The notes: generated by a model from the letters alone, not told the origin. DNA of 64,000 bases from Lepus europaeus (GCF_033115175.1 NC_084842.1:27487549-27551548); one strand, 5' to 3'; shown: positions 21,178 through 32,721, counted from the stretch's first letter. Numbers and translations are program-made.

Positions 21178-21450
21178 TTTTTTTTAAAGATTTATTTATT
21201 TGAAAGGCAGAGTTACAGAGAGGGAGAGAGAGAGAGAGTGATCTTCCATCTGCTGGTCTACTCCCCAAATAGCGACAGTGGCCAAGACTGGGCAAGACCA
21301 GAGCCAGTAGCTTCCTCAGGATTTCCCATGTGGGTACAGGGCCCAAGTAACTGGGTTATCCTCACATGCTTTCCCAAGCGCACTAGCACAGAGCTGGATC
21401 AGAAGTAGAGCAACTGGAATGCCAGTGCCACAGGTGGCAGCTTTAAACCT
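21178..21450 (-). repeat. CSINE, head eroded
   Basis: TTTTTTTAAAGATTTATTTA to CCACAGGTGGCAGC. Confidence 0.88.
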
Positions 21451-21771
21451 AAAAAAAAAAAAAAGAGCTGAATTTGAAAGCATTTAAAATTGCTTTGTAA
21501 GTAGCACATACTAGTTGTAGTAAAATAAAAAATAGTAATAAAAAGATATATAAAAATCACTACAAACTAGAGATGTATATTAGTATCTAAGTAAACACCC
21601 TGAAGTTCAATTCCATTTTAACAGTTTTTTGCTTTAAGAAAACACTTAAGGACTAAAGGGTAAGGTTAAGAAAATACCAGATTTCCTAGATGAGGTATTA
21701 GAAATCTGAGCAATGTCAGCCCTTACATGTAGGCCTTATGTGTAGTTTATGTGGTAGACTGAAGTCAATTT

Positions 21772-22083
21772 TTTTAAACATTTATTTATTTATTTGAAAA
21801 GCACAGTTACAAAGAGAGACAGAGAGGTCTTCCATCCACTGGTTTACTTCCCAAATGGAAATGGCCACAACAGGTGGTGCTGGGCCAGGCCAAAGCCAGG
21901 AGCTTCATCTGGGTCTGCCATGTTGGTGCAGGGGCCCAAGCACTTGGGCCATCTTCGGCTACTTTCCCAGGCACATTAGCAGGAAGCTGGAAAAGAAATG
22001 GAACAGCCAGAATTCAAATGGCACTCATATGGAATGCTGGCCTTGCAAGCAATGGTTCAACTTACTGCACCACACTGCTGACA
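21772..22083 (-). repeat. CSINE, old
   Basis: TTTTTTAAACATTTATTTAT to CTGCACCACACTGCTGACACC. Confidence 0.88.
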
Positions 22084-22085
22084 CC

Positions 22086-22377
22086 CTTTTGTTGTTGTCT
22101 GAGACAGAAATACATGGACATAGAGCTTCTGTGTGCTGCTTGACTCCCCAAAGGCCTGTGAGAGTTGGGCCATTCTCAGAGCCAGAACCAGAAGCTGAGG
22201 ACACAATCCTAGTCTCCCATGTTGGTAGCAGGGACCCAAGTATTTGAGCCATTGCTACTGCCTGTAAGGTCTGCTTGATGGGCAGCTGGAGTTAGGAAGC
22301 AGAGCCTGGAATTGAATCCAGGCACTCCAATGTGGGATGTGGGTGTCTTATCCATTAGGCTAAACAACCGCTCCTGA
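22086..22377 (-). repeat. CSINE, divergent variant
   Basis: The body keeps GACTCCCCAAAGGCC, GGGCCATTCTCAGAGCC and a CCATTAGGCTAAACAACC end, but the start is unlike standard copies. Related in style to 22897-23182; perhaps an older subfamily. Confidence 0.65.
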
Positions 22378-22489
22378 CAGCACAGATTTAAAATTGTGTT
22401 TACAATCAAACTTGCTACCTTGGGTTATGATACTATTCAGCATAGAAGATTATTATTAATAGTTAAAAGATGATCCTAAAACATTATTT

Positions 22490-22793
22490 TACAGGCAGAG
22501 TTAGATAGAGACAGAGAAAAAGGTCTTCCTTCCGTTGGTTTACCCCTCAAATGGCTGCTACGGCCGGTGTGCTGCGCCGATCTGAAACCAGGAGCCAGGT
22601 GCTTCCTCCTGGTCTCCCATGCAGGTGCAGGGCCCAAGGGCTTGGGCCATCCTCCACTGTACTCCCGGGCCACAGCAGAGAGCTGGACTGGAAGAGGAGC
22701 AACCGGGACAGAATCCGGCGCCCCAACCGGGACTAGAACCCAGAGTACCGGCACCGCAGGTGGAGGATAAGCCTAGTAAGCTGCGGCGCCAGC
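22490..22793 (-). repeat. CSINE, young
   Basis: TTTACAGGCAGAGTTAGATA to GCTGCGGCGCCAGCC; duplication CCTAAAACATT on both sides. Confidence 0.93.
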
Positions 22794-22896
22794 CAAACCT
22801 AAAACATTTTAATGAAGGAATTCTGAATGATGGAGTGTTGTCAAGGGGAAAGTCAGTATAATAAAATACTGTATTCCCATAACTAAGAAAAAAAAA

Positions 22897-23182
22897 ATAT
22901 GGGCAGGTGTTTAGCCTAGCAGTTAAAACAACCATATCGCACATCAGAGTGCCTAGGTTTATTTCCAGCTCTGACTCCTCTAACTCCAGCTTCCCACTAC
23001 TGCAGACCCTGGGTGGCAGAGGTGATGGCTCAAGTAATTGGGTTCCTACGGTCGATGTAGGATGCGGAAGACCTGGATTGCTTTCCCGTCTCCTGGCTTC
23101 TGCCCAGCAGGAATTTGAGGAGTAAACCAGCAGATGAGAGCTCTCGTTCTCTTTCTCTCCGTTTCTGTCTCTCAGATTAAAA
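22897..23182 (+). repeat. CSINE, divergent variant
   Basis: Head TATGGGCAGGTGTTTAGCCT; body GTGCCTAGGTTTATTTCCAG; ends CTCAGATTAAAA. Same older variant type as 22086-22377. Confidence 0.65.
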
Positions 23183-23417
23183 AGAAAACAGAAAGTAAAC
23201 ACATCACCCTCTAGGTTATCAGAGAGAGAAAAAATAACACATATGGTATGCTTTGCATATTGCTGACCAGAAAAACATTCCGTTTCCCCTGGTGGTTACC
23301 ATAGTTACATGAACTGTTTATAACATTAAGAGGAGGGAACTAGGTCACAGTATTGAGGGAGTTTGAATTATGCAGTTATGTTTCCTAAAAGCAAGGAAAG
23401 GGTTTAAAACTCAGGAA

Positions 23418-23735
23418 AAGGTGTCAGCCTTGTGGTCTAGTCTGTTAAGCTGCCACCAGCATCCCAAATGGGCCCTGGTTTAAGTCCCAGCTGCTTTACT
23501 TCTGATCCAGCTCCCTGCTAATGTGCCTGGGAAGGCAGCAAAGGATGGCCCAAGTTCCTGGGCTCTTGTACCCACATGGGAGACCCAGTAGAAGTTCTTG
23601 GCTTCTGGTTCAGCCTGGCCCAGCCCCAGCTGTTGTGGCTTTTTGGGGAGTGAACCAACGGATGGCAGATCGCTCTTAGTCTCTCCCTGTCTCTCTAACT
23701 CTGCCTTTCAAATAAATAAATCTTAGAAAAAAAAA
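23418..23735 (+). repeat. CSINE, old
   Basis: Head AGGTGTCAGCCTTGTGGTCT; tail TGCCTTTCAAATAAATAAAT. Confidence 0.9.
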
Positions 23736-24614
23736 TCAGGAATAGTAGATTTATACTACATGTTCAGAATTGAAATTCTGGTCTAATATTGCTGGTGTAA
23801 CTTAGAAATTTGTCTAAAATTAAGTAGTTTGCTATAGTAGTTGTAGATTATTCAGCCTACACAAATAGTAGGCCCATAAATGTAATTTAAAATATGCCAG
23901 TACATTCTTGTAGGTTCCCCTTTATCTTAGTGGGGAATCTTACCCTAAAATGTTTTTGCAAGTAATTGATAAACCCAACAGTTATCTAGAATCTGGGAGT
24001 AGTGAAAACATATATAACTTGACTTCTTACGTCCTTTGAAAGCATGAAATAAAACTTGGCAGCATGATGGCTGTCAGATACTATTCTTTAATTTGTTGTA
24101 CAGCGGTTTTCCTATTAAATTCACCATCCGGAAATAAAAGAGTATAGAAAGGGAATATATTGGAAGCCACAGTAGCATAACCTTCACTCCTGCTTTACAT
24201 GTCTCATATATGGGCTATTTGTTTTTCACTAAGAATCTCACAAAAAGATCTTTTTATTCAGAAGTAATTTCTGTTGTGCTAGAGCACTGTGCACTATTTA
24301 ACTAATAGAGGCTGGACAAAGGAAAAGAACAGAAAAAAATACATCTCAAGGTTGCATGATTTCAGATTTTTTTTTTTTTTAATTTCATGATCACTCTAAA
24401 GGACTCATGACTTACAAATGCTGAAAGTAAGCTTACATCAATGATTTCCCCACGGGAAAGGAGAGCAGGGAACAGGCAATTTCTCTGAGCCATTGCTGCT
24501 GGTGGTTGAATATTGCAACCATCATATATAAAGGGACAGGAAAGAAGCTGAGGACCACTATTATACATCACCTACAGAATTTTTTTTAGAGTTGATAATA
24601 TCAACTATATGGAC
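23736..24614. other. No feature seen
   Basis: A/T-rich unique sequence between two old SINEs. Confidence 0.5.
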
Positions 24615-24905
24615 AGACATTTGCTGTACTAGCTTAACGGTTGTTACTTGGGATGCCCAAATCCATTATCAAAATGCCTGGTTTGAAAGCCAGCTACTCC
24701 GCTTTTGATTCAGCTGCCTTCTAATGGGCACCCTGGGAGGCAGCAGATGATGGCTTCCACATGGGAGGTCCAGGTTGAGTTCCATGTTCCTGACTTTAGC
24801 CTGGTCCAGCCTTGACTATTGCGAGATTGTTAGGAGTGAACCAACAGATGGAAGATCTCACTCCATCTCTCTCTGCTTTTCGATAAAATGAAAATTAAAA
24901 AAAAA
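24615..24905 (+). repeat. CSINE, divergent old variant
   Basis: Body CAAAATGCCTGGTTTGAAAG and a GTGAACCAACAGATGGAAGA end. Confidence 0.75.
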
Positions 24906-25212
24906 ATAAAAATAATTACTGATACCTAAGTAACTTGCTCAGTGTCAGATAGTAATATGTAAAATAGTATATACCTAAAGATGTAAGAGTAAAATAAATA
25001 TTAGTCTTATTTGCTGGCCAGTAACCATTAGTGAAAAGTGCCCATAGGAGGGAAAAAAACCTTAAAACTTGGGATATTCTAAAAAATTTTTTCTGTGAAG
25101 TCTTACAGTAAATTTTACAAAATCGGCTCTAAAACAAAATAAGAATTTCTTGAACAATGTTAAAATTAATCATAAAGTCAAAAGTACTAAAAGCCATGTA
25201 TTCTTTAGACTT

Positions 25213-25549
25213 TTTAAAAAAAGATTTATTTATTTGAAAGGCAGAGTTACAGGGAAAGAGAAGGAGAGACAGAGAAAGACAGAAAGATCATCCATCCATC
25301 CACTAGTTCACTTCCCAAATGACTTCAATGATTGTAGCTGGGCCATGCTGAAGCCAGTAGCCAAGAGCTTCATATGGGTCACTTACATGGCTATAGGGGC
25401 CCAAGAACTTGGGCCATCTTCTTCTTTCCCAGGCACATTAGAAGGGAGCTAGATCAGAAGTGGAGCAACCAGGATTGCATTCAGCACCCATATGGGATGC
25501 CGGCATTGCAGGTGGTAGCTTTACCTGCTATGCTATAATACCAACCCCT
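25213..25549 (-). repeat. CSINE, old
   Basis: TTTTTAAAAAAAGATTTATT to CTATAATACCAACCCC. Confidence 0.88.
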
Positions 25550-25622
25550 AGACTTATTTTCAAGGGTTAATACCATATACTTTCAGTTATAGCTGAAGAA
25601 TGGTCTTAAAAATAAAACTAAT

Positions 25623-25860
25623 AGGGGCATTGTGATGTACCAGGTTAAGATGCTGCTTGTGATGCCATTATCCGATATTAGAAGAGTGCCTATTCAAGGC
25701 CCAGCAGTGGAAGATGGCCCAAGTAATTGGTCCCTGCCAACCACATGGGAGACTTGAATGGAATTCCAGGCTCCTGGCTTCAACCTGGATCAGCCCCAGC
25801 CATTGTGGCCATTTGGACAATGAACCAGTGGATAGAAGATCTTTAAAAGATATAAAAAAT
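25623..25860 (+). repeat. CSINE, old, internally deleted
   Basis: GGGGCATTGTGATGTACCAG head; the CTGCTCCAC middle is lost; ends GATAGAAGATCTTTAAAAG. Confidence 0.8.
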
Positions 25861-26319
25861 AAAAATGTATTAACTAGCTGCTTTGGGCTAAATCTTTTGT
25901 TCCTCTTAAATGATTCTAGTTGATTATTTAATGAGGCTTTATTGGAGCTATTGTTACATTAATTGTTCTTGGCACAGTTAATTTAGTTCAGCATTTTGGT
26001 TAATATGGGTTCATCTATTCAAGGGTAACAGATTATTGCTTTTCTAATTTATCATCAAAAATTGGCATTTTTTGACTTATAAATGAAATCAGTATATCTC
26101 ACCTGATACAATATATGTTTCTGGAAAATTGTGCTTAAGCATTATTTTGCTACATCAGGTAATCAGGTAATTTTAAAGCCACTTCTATGAAGAGATTCAA
26201 CTTTTCAAAATGAAAATATTCATTTATAAGTAATATACCTGATTTTCTCTTGTTACCTTGAGAAAACATAGGTAGTGTTCCTCATTAACTATAGTCAAGA
26301 TGAAGTTTCTTTTCTTTTT

Positions 26320-26921
26320 TTTACAAAAAAATTTATTTATTTGAAAGGCAAGGGCCGGCGCTGTGGCTTAACAGGCTAATCCTCCGCCTTGCGGCACTGG
26401 CACACCGGGTTCTAGTCCCGGTCAGGGCGCCGGATTCTGTCCCGGTCGCTCCTCTTCCATGCCAGCTCTCTGCTATGGCCCGGGAGTGCAGAGGAGGATA
26501 GTCCAAGTGCTTGGGCCCTGCACCCCATAGGAGACCAGGAGAAGCACCTGGCTCCTGGCTTCGGATCAGTACGGTGTGCGGGCCGCAGCACGCTGGCCGC
26601 GGCGGCCATTGGAGGGTAAACCAACGGCAAAAGGAAGACCTTTCTCTCTCTCTCTCTCTCACTGTCCACTCTGCCTGTCAAAAAAAAAAAAAAAAAAAAA
26701 AGGCAGAGCAACAGAGAGGAAGATCTTCTATTCACTGGTTCACTCCAAAAATGGCCACAGGAACTCCCCTCTGGGTCTCCAACATGAGTGGCAGGGGCCC
26801 ACGTATTTGGTGTCATCAGCTCTGCCTTCTCAGGCACATTAGCAGGAAGCAGAGTCGGAAATGGAGTGACTACAGGCTTCACAAGCCCACGCTTAACCTG
26901 CTGCACCATAATCCTGGGCCT
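26320..26921 (-). repeat. Old CSINE interrupted by a young plus-strand CSINE
   Basis: Minus tail (26320-26350, TTATTTATTTGAAAGGCA), then a young plus copy (26351-26700, GGGCCGGCGCTGTGGCTTAA to a 21-A tail), then the rest of the minus copy (26701-26921). AAAGGCA is repeated at the junctions. Confidence 0.9.
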
Positions 26922-27750
26922 AGCTGTAGTTTCTTTCACTTATTCTAGCTAGTGTGCATTGCAGATACTTTAACACAACATCCTTTTGCCACAGAAATGG
27001 TATCTTTAGGGAGAGAACTTTGAAGAAGTACCTGAAGACATATTTCCTTGTTATCTGGCTACAGTAAATACCAGAATTAAGAGAGATAAAAGAGAAAGAG
27101 ATATAAAGGATATGGGGGAAAGTTTTATATGGAAAATATTAGAGGTTAAAAAGCTTTATATTATGTGGAAATAGAAGAATTCGAGAAAGAAATTTCAAGT
27201 CATTAATGGTGGTAGAACATTAAAATTTAGGAACACAATATAAACTTTATGTGGAGACCACTTGTGATACTTTTTTTGCTGAACAAAAAAATACAGTTTT
27301 AATACATGGTTAAACAAATAACCTATTTAACTCAATCTTTGAAAATTGGCATGTTAATTCAAAAATACTTTCAGAAACAACCATGACAATTTGTCTCTCA
27401 GATGTATTCACTAAAAAATTTGCCTCCAGATTTTTGTGCTACAGTATACTAAAACCCAAAATCAAAGCATCATGCTGGTTAAACAGGAAACTGTGATAAA
27501 TGTGGTAAAAGAGAATTGAAAGCACTACTTCTAAATTGATCATACCACATAATTTGGTCAGTGGTGCAAAACAGACAGCAAAGTTCAGGCAGAATAGATA
27601 TCAGTAATTTCTAAATAACCAGTAGCTAGTTGATGGGTACTATCTCCAAAACCAAAGATCCATATTTTCCTCTCCAGGTGACAGCTGTGTTGATACATGA
27701 TTCTGTTAGTAAAACAGGCTTTTTTGGGGAGGGTGGGAGTGGGAGGTGGT
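26922..27750. other. No gene recognised
   Basis: A/T-rich. The minus strand from 27275 to 27740 may be the 3' part of the unrecognised retrocopy noted at 28140-28510. Confidence 0.35.
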
Positions 27751-28073
27751 TAAGATTTATGTACATACTTATTTATTTGAAATGTAGAATAAGAGAGGGA
27801 AAGACAAAGATTTTTCCATCCATTGGTTTACTCCCCAAATGATTGCAATAGCTGGTCTGGACCAGGGTGGAACAAGGAGCCAGGGACTCCATCTGGGTCT
27901 CCCACATGGATGGCAGGTACCCAAAGACTTGGGCAATCATCTGCTGCCTTCCAGGCACTTTAGCAGAGAGCTGGATCAGAAGCGGAGAAACTGGGACTCA
28001 AGCTGGCATTCCCAAATGGGATATGAGAATCGTAAGCAGTAGCTTAACCCTCAGTACTACAAAACTGGCTCCC
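27751..28073 (-). repeat. CSINE, old
   Basis: TTAAGATTTATGTACATACT to TACTACAAAACTGGCTCCC. Confidence 0.87.
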
Positions 28074-28139
28074 AAATGGGACTTGGTGATTTGTAACTAA
28101 TGACCTGACCACCAAGCTGTACGAGATACAGTTCAAAGT

Positions 28140-28510
28140 AATGTTTGCATCAGAAATTGTAGATATTGACCATAGTGTGGACCAAATTTCCAATAATAAT
28201 AGTAGCTACTTTCTGACTTGTAGACAGAATAGAAGATGAAGACAAATTTTCAGGGAAACATTGGCATTTGCAGAAAAAAAGATTCCTTCTGAAGAGAGAC
28301 CCGTGACAACTGGCAAATTGTTGGTGAATGTATTTCTGCAAACAGCTGACTTTCCATTGGCATCTTAGCTCTGCACAAGGGTTGGTGAAGAATATTCAGG
28401 AGCCACAGATAAGAAACTACAGACTGTTCAATTGGAGTATCAGTAGAAGAATTTGAGGAATTTGACAATCAGGGACAAGTTATTCAAATAAAAAACTGAA
28501 GAATTTGACC
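28140..28510 (-). other. Possible old retrocopy, source not recognised
   Basis: The minus strand gives protein-like stretches of 60-70 residues in two frames (for example SQKVATIIIGNLVHTMVNI at 28154-28210 and LLNILHQPLCRAKMPMESQL). Compositionally they are unlike SINE translations. Further along the same strand, at 27275-27320, an ATTAAA is followed about 20 bases later by a short A run, which would fit a 3' end. A C-repeat SINE lies between the two. I do not recognise a parent gene, and this could be chance. Confidence 0.25.
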
Positions 28511-28590
28511 CTTAGGACAAATTGGTTTTGGGGATTTTTTTGTGAATTTTGGGGGTTGGTATGTGTGTTATTTTAAGAAAACATAACCAT

Positions 28591-28833
28591 TTTTTTTAAT
28601 TACTTATTTTAAAGTCAGAGAGAGGGAGAGACAGAGAGATCTTCCATCCTCTGGTTCACTCCCTAGATGGCCGCAACTGCCCAGGCTGGGCCAGGCCAAA
28701 GCCAGGAGCCAGGAACTTTATCTGGGCCTCCCACCTGGCTGGTGGAGGTCCAAGCACTTGGGCCATCTTCTACTGCTTTCCCATGCCATTAGCAGGGAGC
28801 TGGTTCGAAAGTGGAGCAGCTGAGACATGAACT
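28591..28833 (-). repeat. CSINE, head missing
   Basis: TTTTTTTAATTACTTATTTT to GTGGAGCAGCTGAGAC; the tRNA-like end is absent. Confidence 0.85.
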
Positions 28834-28916
28834 GATTCAAATAGCTTTTCTCACATTCAGATGTAACAAATGCATATATTCTGTCTACCCAAAAAGGAGA
28901 ACATAAATAGATACAC

Positions 28917-29265
28917 TGGGGCCAGCGCTGTGGCACAGCGGGCTAACGCCCTGGCCTGAAGCGCTGGCATCTCGTATGGGCACTGGTTCTAGTCCTGGCT
29001 GCTCCTCTTCCAATCCAGGTCTCTGCTGTGGCCTGGAAAAGCAGTACAAGATGGCCAAAGTCCTTGGGCCCCTGCACCCACGTGGGAGATCCAAAAGAAG
29101 CTCCTGGCTCCTGGCTTCGGATCGGTGCATCTCCGGCCGTTGCAGCCATCTGGGGAGTAAACCAGCAGATGGAAGACCTCTCTCTCTGTCTCTACCTCTC
29201 TCTGTAACTCTGTCTTTCAAATAAGTAAAATAATTCTTTAAAAATAAATAAAAAATAAATAAATA
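28917..29265 (+). repeat. CSINE
   Basis: Head TGGGGCCAGCGCTGTGGCAC; tail CTTTCAAATAAGTAAAATAA. Confidence 0.92.
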
Positions 29266-29284
29266 GATACACTGAGTACTTAGG

Positions 29285-29975
29285 TTTGGAGCTGGTGTTG
29301 GGACATCAGCATTGTTAGCAAACAGTTTTAGCCAGGTGGCCACATGGCCCAGCTACCTGAGCCAGGCTCCACCCCTATCCTAATGGGATTTGCTGCTCCT
29401 GCTTCCCTGCCTGCCCTCAGGCAAAGTTTTAAAAGGGCCTGGTCCTGAACACGTGCCCTCTTGGCTCTTCTCTCTTGGTTCTTCTCTCTAGCCTCCTCCT
29501 CTGGTCTCTTGGCTCTCTCTCTCGGCTCCTCTCATCTCTTCTCTCTCTTCTCTCCTTATAGCTCCTCTCCTCTCTGTTTCTCTCTTATACTCATTTTTCT
29601 CTTTTTCCTTCACCGCCCCTTCACTCTGGTCTGTTGGGTGTTCCTCAATAAACCCTTTCCCTTACTCCGGTGTTCGATGTTTTGCGACGGCTAACATTAA
29701 TATATAACAAGCATCTCTTATGAATTCTGGTTTGAGTCCTGGAGGCTCCACTTCTGGTCTAACTCCCTGCTAATGTGCCTAGGAAAGAAGCAGAAGATGG
29801 CCTGAGTAGTTGGGCACCTGCCATCCCCATTGGAGACCCAGATTCAGTTCCAGGCTCCTGGCCCAGCCCCAGCTCTGACCACTGAAGCCTTTTGGGAAGT
29901 GAACCAGCGGATGGAAGACCTCTTTCTCTCTCACCCTCTCTCTGTGTAATTCTTCCTTACCAAATAAATAAATAT
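29285..29975 (+). repeat. CSINE, old, interrupted by the LTR at 29313-29696
   Basis: Head fragment GGAGCTGGTGTTGGGACATC before the LTR and GGTTTGAGTCCTGGAGGCTC to AAATAAATAAAT after it. About 30 bases of SINE are missing at the junction. Confidence 0.75.
29313..29696 (+). mobile_element. Probable solo LTR of an endogenous retrovirus, inserted in a SINE
   Basis: A 384-bp block runs from TGTTAGC to GCTAACA, perfect 7-bp inverted ends of the TG...CA type. It contains a TTTTAAAAGG TATA-like box (about 29418), a long pyrimidine-rich stretch and an AATAAA signal (29647-29652). No internal viral region is attached on either side. A C-repeat SINE head precedes it and the rest of the SINE follows (29697-29975), so it landed in an existing SINE. 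No clear target duplication was found. It is a fossil; I cannot name the family beyond LTR/ERV. Confidence 0.6.
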
Positions 29976-30329
29976 TCAGATTTAATTCACTTTTATGAGG
30001 ATTTTTTTGATCGAGGGAATTAATTTGTCCATGCAGGCCAAATTCTTCAAATTCTTCCATTGTTCTTCAACTGAACAATTTTGAGAACCATATGTTTGAA
30101 AATTTGTATTTAGACTGATGTTATGTGTTAACACCCTCTATAACTTCTGCCTACAACCTCAAAAGGAACCTAACTACACAGAATCCCTCTCTTAAAGTCT
30201 TTTATTAAACCCTAGTCTTCTCTATAGAAATGAAATTTGACAGAATTATCTAATGAAGAGGAATCTGACCATAGCAGTTGAGAAAGGAAAAAAACTGGAA
30301 GACCCACATTCATAGAAGGGGACAGACAA

Positions 30330-30647
30330 GCCGGCGCCATGGCTCACTAGGCTAATCCTCCGCCTGTGGTGCCAGCACCTCGGGTTCTAGTCCCAGTTGG
30401 GGCACCGGATTCTGTGCCGGTTGCTCCTCTTCCAGTCCAGCTCTATGCTGTGGCCCAGGAGTGCAGTGGAGGATGGCCTAGGTCCTTGGGCCCTGCACCT
30501 GCATGGGAGACCAGGAGAAGCACCTGGCTCCTGGCAGTGCGCTGGCCGCAGCGCGCCGGCTGCAGCGGCCATTGGGAGGTGAACCAACGGAAAAGGAAGA
30601 CCTTTCTCTCTGTCTTTCTCACTGTCCACTCTGCCTGTCAAAAAAAA
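30330..30647 (+). repeat. CSINE, young, full length
   Basis: Head AGCCGGCGCCATGGCTCACT; tail TGTCAAAAAAAA; perfect duplication AGAAGGGGACAGACA on both sides. Confidence 0.95.
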
Positions 30648-30662
30648 AGAAGGGGACAGACA

Positions 30663-31202
30663 GGAAGCAGCTATTGTTATTTATGTTGCGTGACTCCAAG
30701 AACTCCCAAGAAATTGATTCCATCCCATGGGAAATATTTATCAATTTGGGATAGAAATTAATTTCATTTTCCAATAAAATAGATATTAGTACATATATGA
30801 CACATAGGAAAACAATAAAAAATAATCATTTAAGTGGTTATGAATAATTATCATGCAAGAGATCTTTTGCTGAAAAGTGTTCTTGTGTAAGATATGTTGC
30901 TTTCTTGGAAAGAATGGGAGTGACAACTCTGCTACCATGAGTTGTGATCTGTGGGGAGAGGGAAGAGAAGCAGAAAAGGAGCAGTTAACAGAGAAATGAG
31001 GTCGTGTGAAGTAAGATACATTCAGAAACTTTTTAGAAGGTGGTATCAATTGGCAGTAGTGACTGTCTTTAGGAAAGAAGGAAGAAAGGTGTCCTCTAGG
31101 ATCTGGGCTTCAGCCAAAGGTAGATCACCACAAGGCTACATGAAATAGAAAATCCATGAGGCAAAGAAGGTTTATGGGGAAAAGATAGAAATTTTAAAAA
31201 TG
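30663..31202. other. No feature seen
   Basis: Unique purine-rich sequence without recognisable elements. Confidence 0.5.
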
Positions 31203-31563
31203 TAAGGATTGGCCTGGCCCAGTGCTGGCCATTGCGGCCATCTGGGTAGTGAACCATAGGATGGATGATTTGTCTCTCCCTCTAACTCTTTCAAAATAAA
31301 TGAATAGGAGCTGGCGCTGTGGCATAATAGGCTAAGCTTCCGCCTGCAGTTCTGACATCCCATATCGGCACTGGTTCGTGTTCCAGCGCTCCTCTCATGA
31401 TCCAGCTCTCTGCTTATGGCTCGGGGAAGCAGTAGAGGATGGCCCAGGTGCTTGGGCCCCGGTCGTTGGGGCCATTTAGAGCATGAACCTGCAGATGGAA
31501 GATCTTTCTCTCTGTCTCTCCCTCTGTCCATAACTCTACCTCTCAAATAAATCTTAAACAATT
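31203..31563 (+). repeat. CSINE 3' fragment and a second, shortened CSINE
   Basis: 31203-31305 is a 5'-truncated copy (GCCTGGCCCAGTGCTGGCCA to AAAATAAATGAAT). 31308-31563 starts GAGCTGGCGCTGTGGCATAA and lacks part of its middle. Confidence 0.88.
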
Positions 31564-31597
31564 TTAAAAATGAGTGTTTTTGAAAAATGTAAAATGC

Positions 31598-31885
31598 AGG
31601 GCCGGTGCCATGGCTCACTTGGTTAATCCTCTGCCTGCGGCTCCGGCATCCCATATGGCCGCCAGGTTCTAGTTCCGGTTGCTCCTCTTCCAGTCCAGCT
31701 CTCTGCTGTGGCCAGGGAGGACAGTGGAGGATGGCCCAAGTGCCTGGGCCCCTACACCCACATGGGAGACCAGGGAGAGGCGCAGCGCCAGCCATAGCGG
31801 CCATTTTGGGAGTGAACCAATGGAAGGAAGACCTTTCTCTCTGTCTCTCTCACTGTCTATAACTCTACCTGTCAAATCAAAATAT
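31598..31885 (+). repeat. CSINE, intermediate
   Basis: Head GGGCCGGTGCCATGGCTCAC; tail CTACCTGTCAAATCAAAATA. Confidence 0.92.
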
Positions 31886-31918
31886 TTGTTACACTGTAGC
31901 CAATAAGAAATTATTTAG

Positions 31919-32232
31919 GGGGCCAGACTGTGGTGTAATGGGTAAAGCCTCCACAAGCAGTGACGGCATCCTATATGGGTGTGGTTCGAGTCCTAGCTGC
32001 TCCACTTCCAATCCAGCTCTCTGCTATGGCCTGGGATAGCAGTAGAAGATGGCCCATGCATCAGCATGGGAGACGCAGAAGATCCAAAGCCAGGAGCCAG
32101 GTGCTTCTCCTGGTCTCCCATGGGGTGCAGGGCCCAAGCACTTGGGCCATCCTCCACTGCCTTCCCGGGCCATAGCAGAGAGCTGGCCTAGAAGAGGAGC
32201 AACTGGCACAGAGTAAGCCGCAGCGCCAGCCT
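31919..32232. repeat. Head-to-head hybrid of two half CSINEs
   Basis: 31919-32085 is the 5' half of a plus copy (GGCCAGACTGTGGTGTAATG to ATGGGAGACGCAGA). 32086-32232 is the 5' half of a young minus copy (CCAAAGCCAGGAGCC to CCGCAGCGCCAGCC). Both 3' halves are missing. Confidence 0.85.
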
Positions 32233-32721
32233 AGATTACTATTTCTTATGTATGATCTGTTTGTTTATAAACTATGTAAGAAACAACTATAGAAATTGGA
32301 GAGTGGGTAGGTAGAAAAGACTAGAGGAAATGATTTAGCGATAATGTGATCTTGAAAATATCCTTCCACATGTTCAGACTTAGTTAGCTTTATGTTCTTT
32401 TTATCAGTAAGCCAGGAATGAGTAATACATGTTAAGACTGTATATATAAACCTTTTGAGGAGCGAGTTAATGCAGCAAGGTTAGTTGCTTACTCTTTGCA
32501 GCATCTTTGACCCTTGGTCAACTCCTGGAATTTGTCCCTTGGAGTGTTCTCCATTTTAGTGGTGACGATTTAGCTATATGCTCCTAGAGTTACAGATTAT
32601 TCCACATTGCTTGCAAGGTTGCTTAGCACAAACATCAAGATTTTTAATGCAAGTATGCACCTGATTTTATTGTTGGAGTTGTGAATTTTGGTTGCCGTGG
32701 CTGATTGCACAGCAGAATATA
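32233..32721. other. No feature seen
   Basis: Unique sequence between SINE fragments. Confidence 0.5.

Noticed and set aside
22558-23202. 214-codon minus frame
   Set aside because: It is a read-through of two SINEs and the sequence between them; the GPSTWAI-type peptides recur in every C repeat.
29461-29694. 77-codon serine/leucine-rich frame with membrane-like stretches
   Set aside because: It is the pyrimidine-rich part of the LTR and not a protein.
31172-31804. 210-codon minus frame
   Set aside because: Entirely within consecutive C-repeat SINEs.
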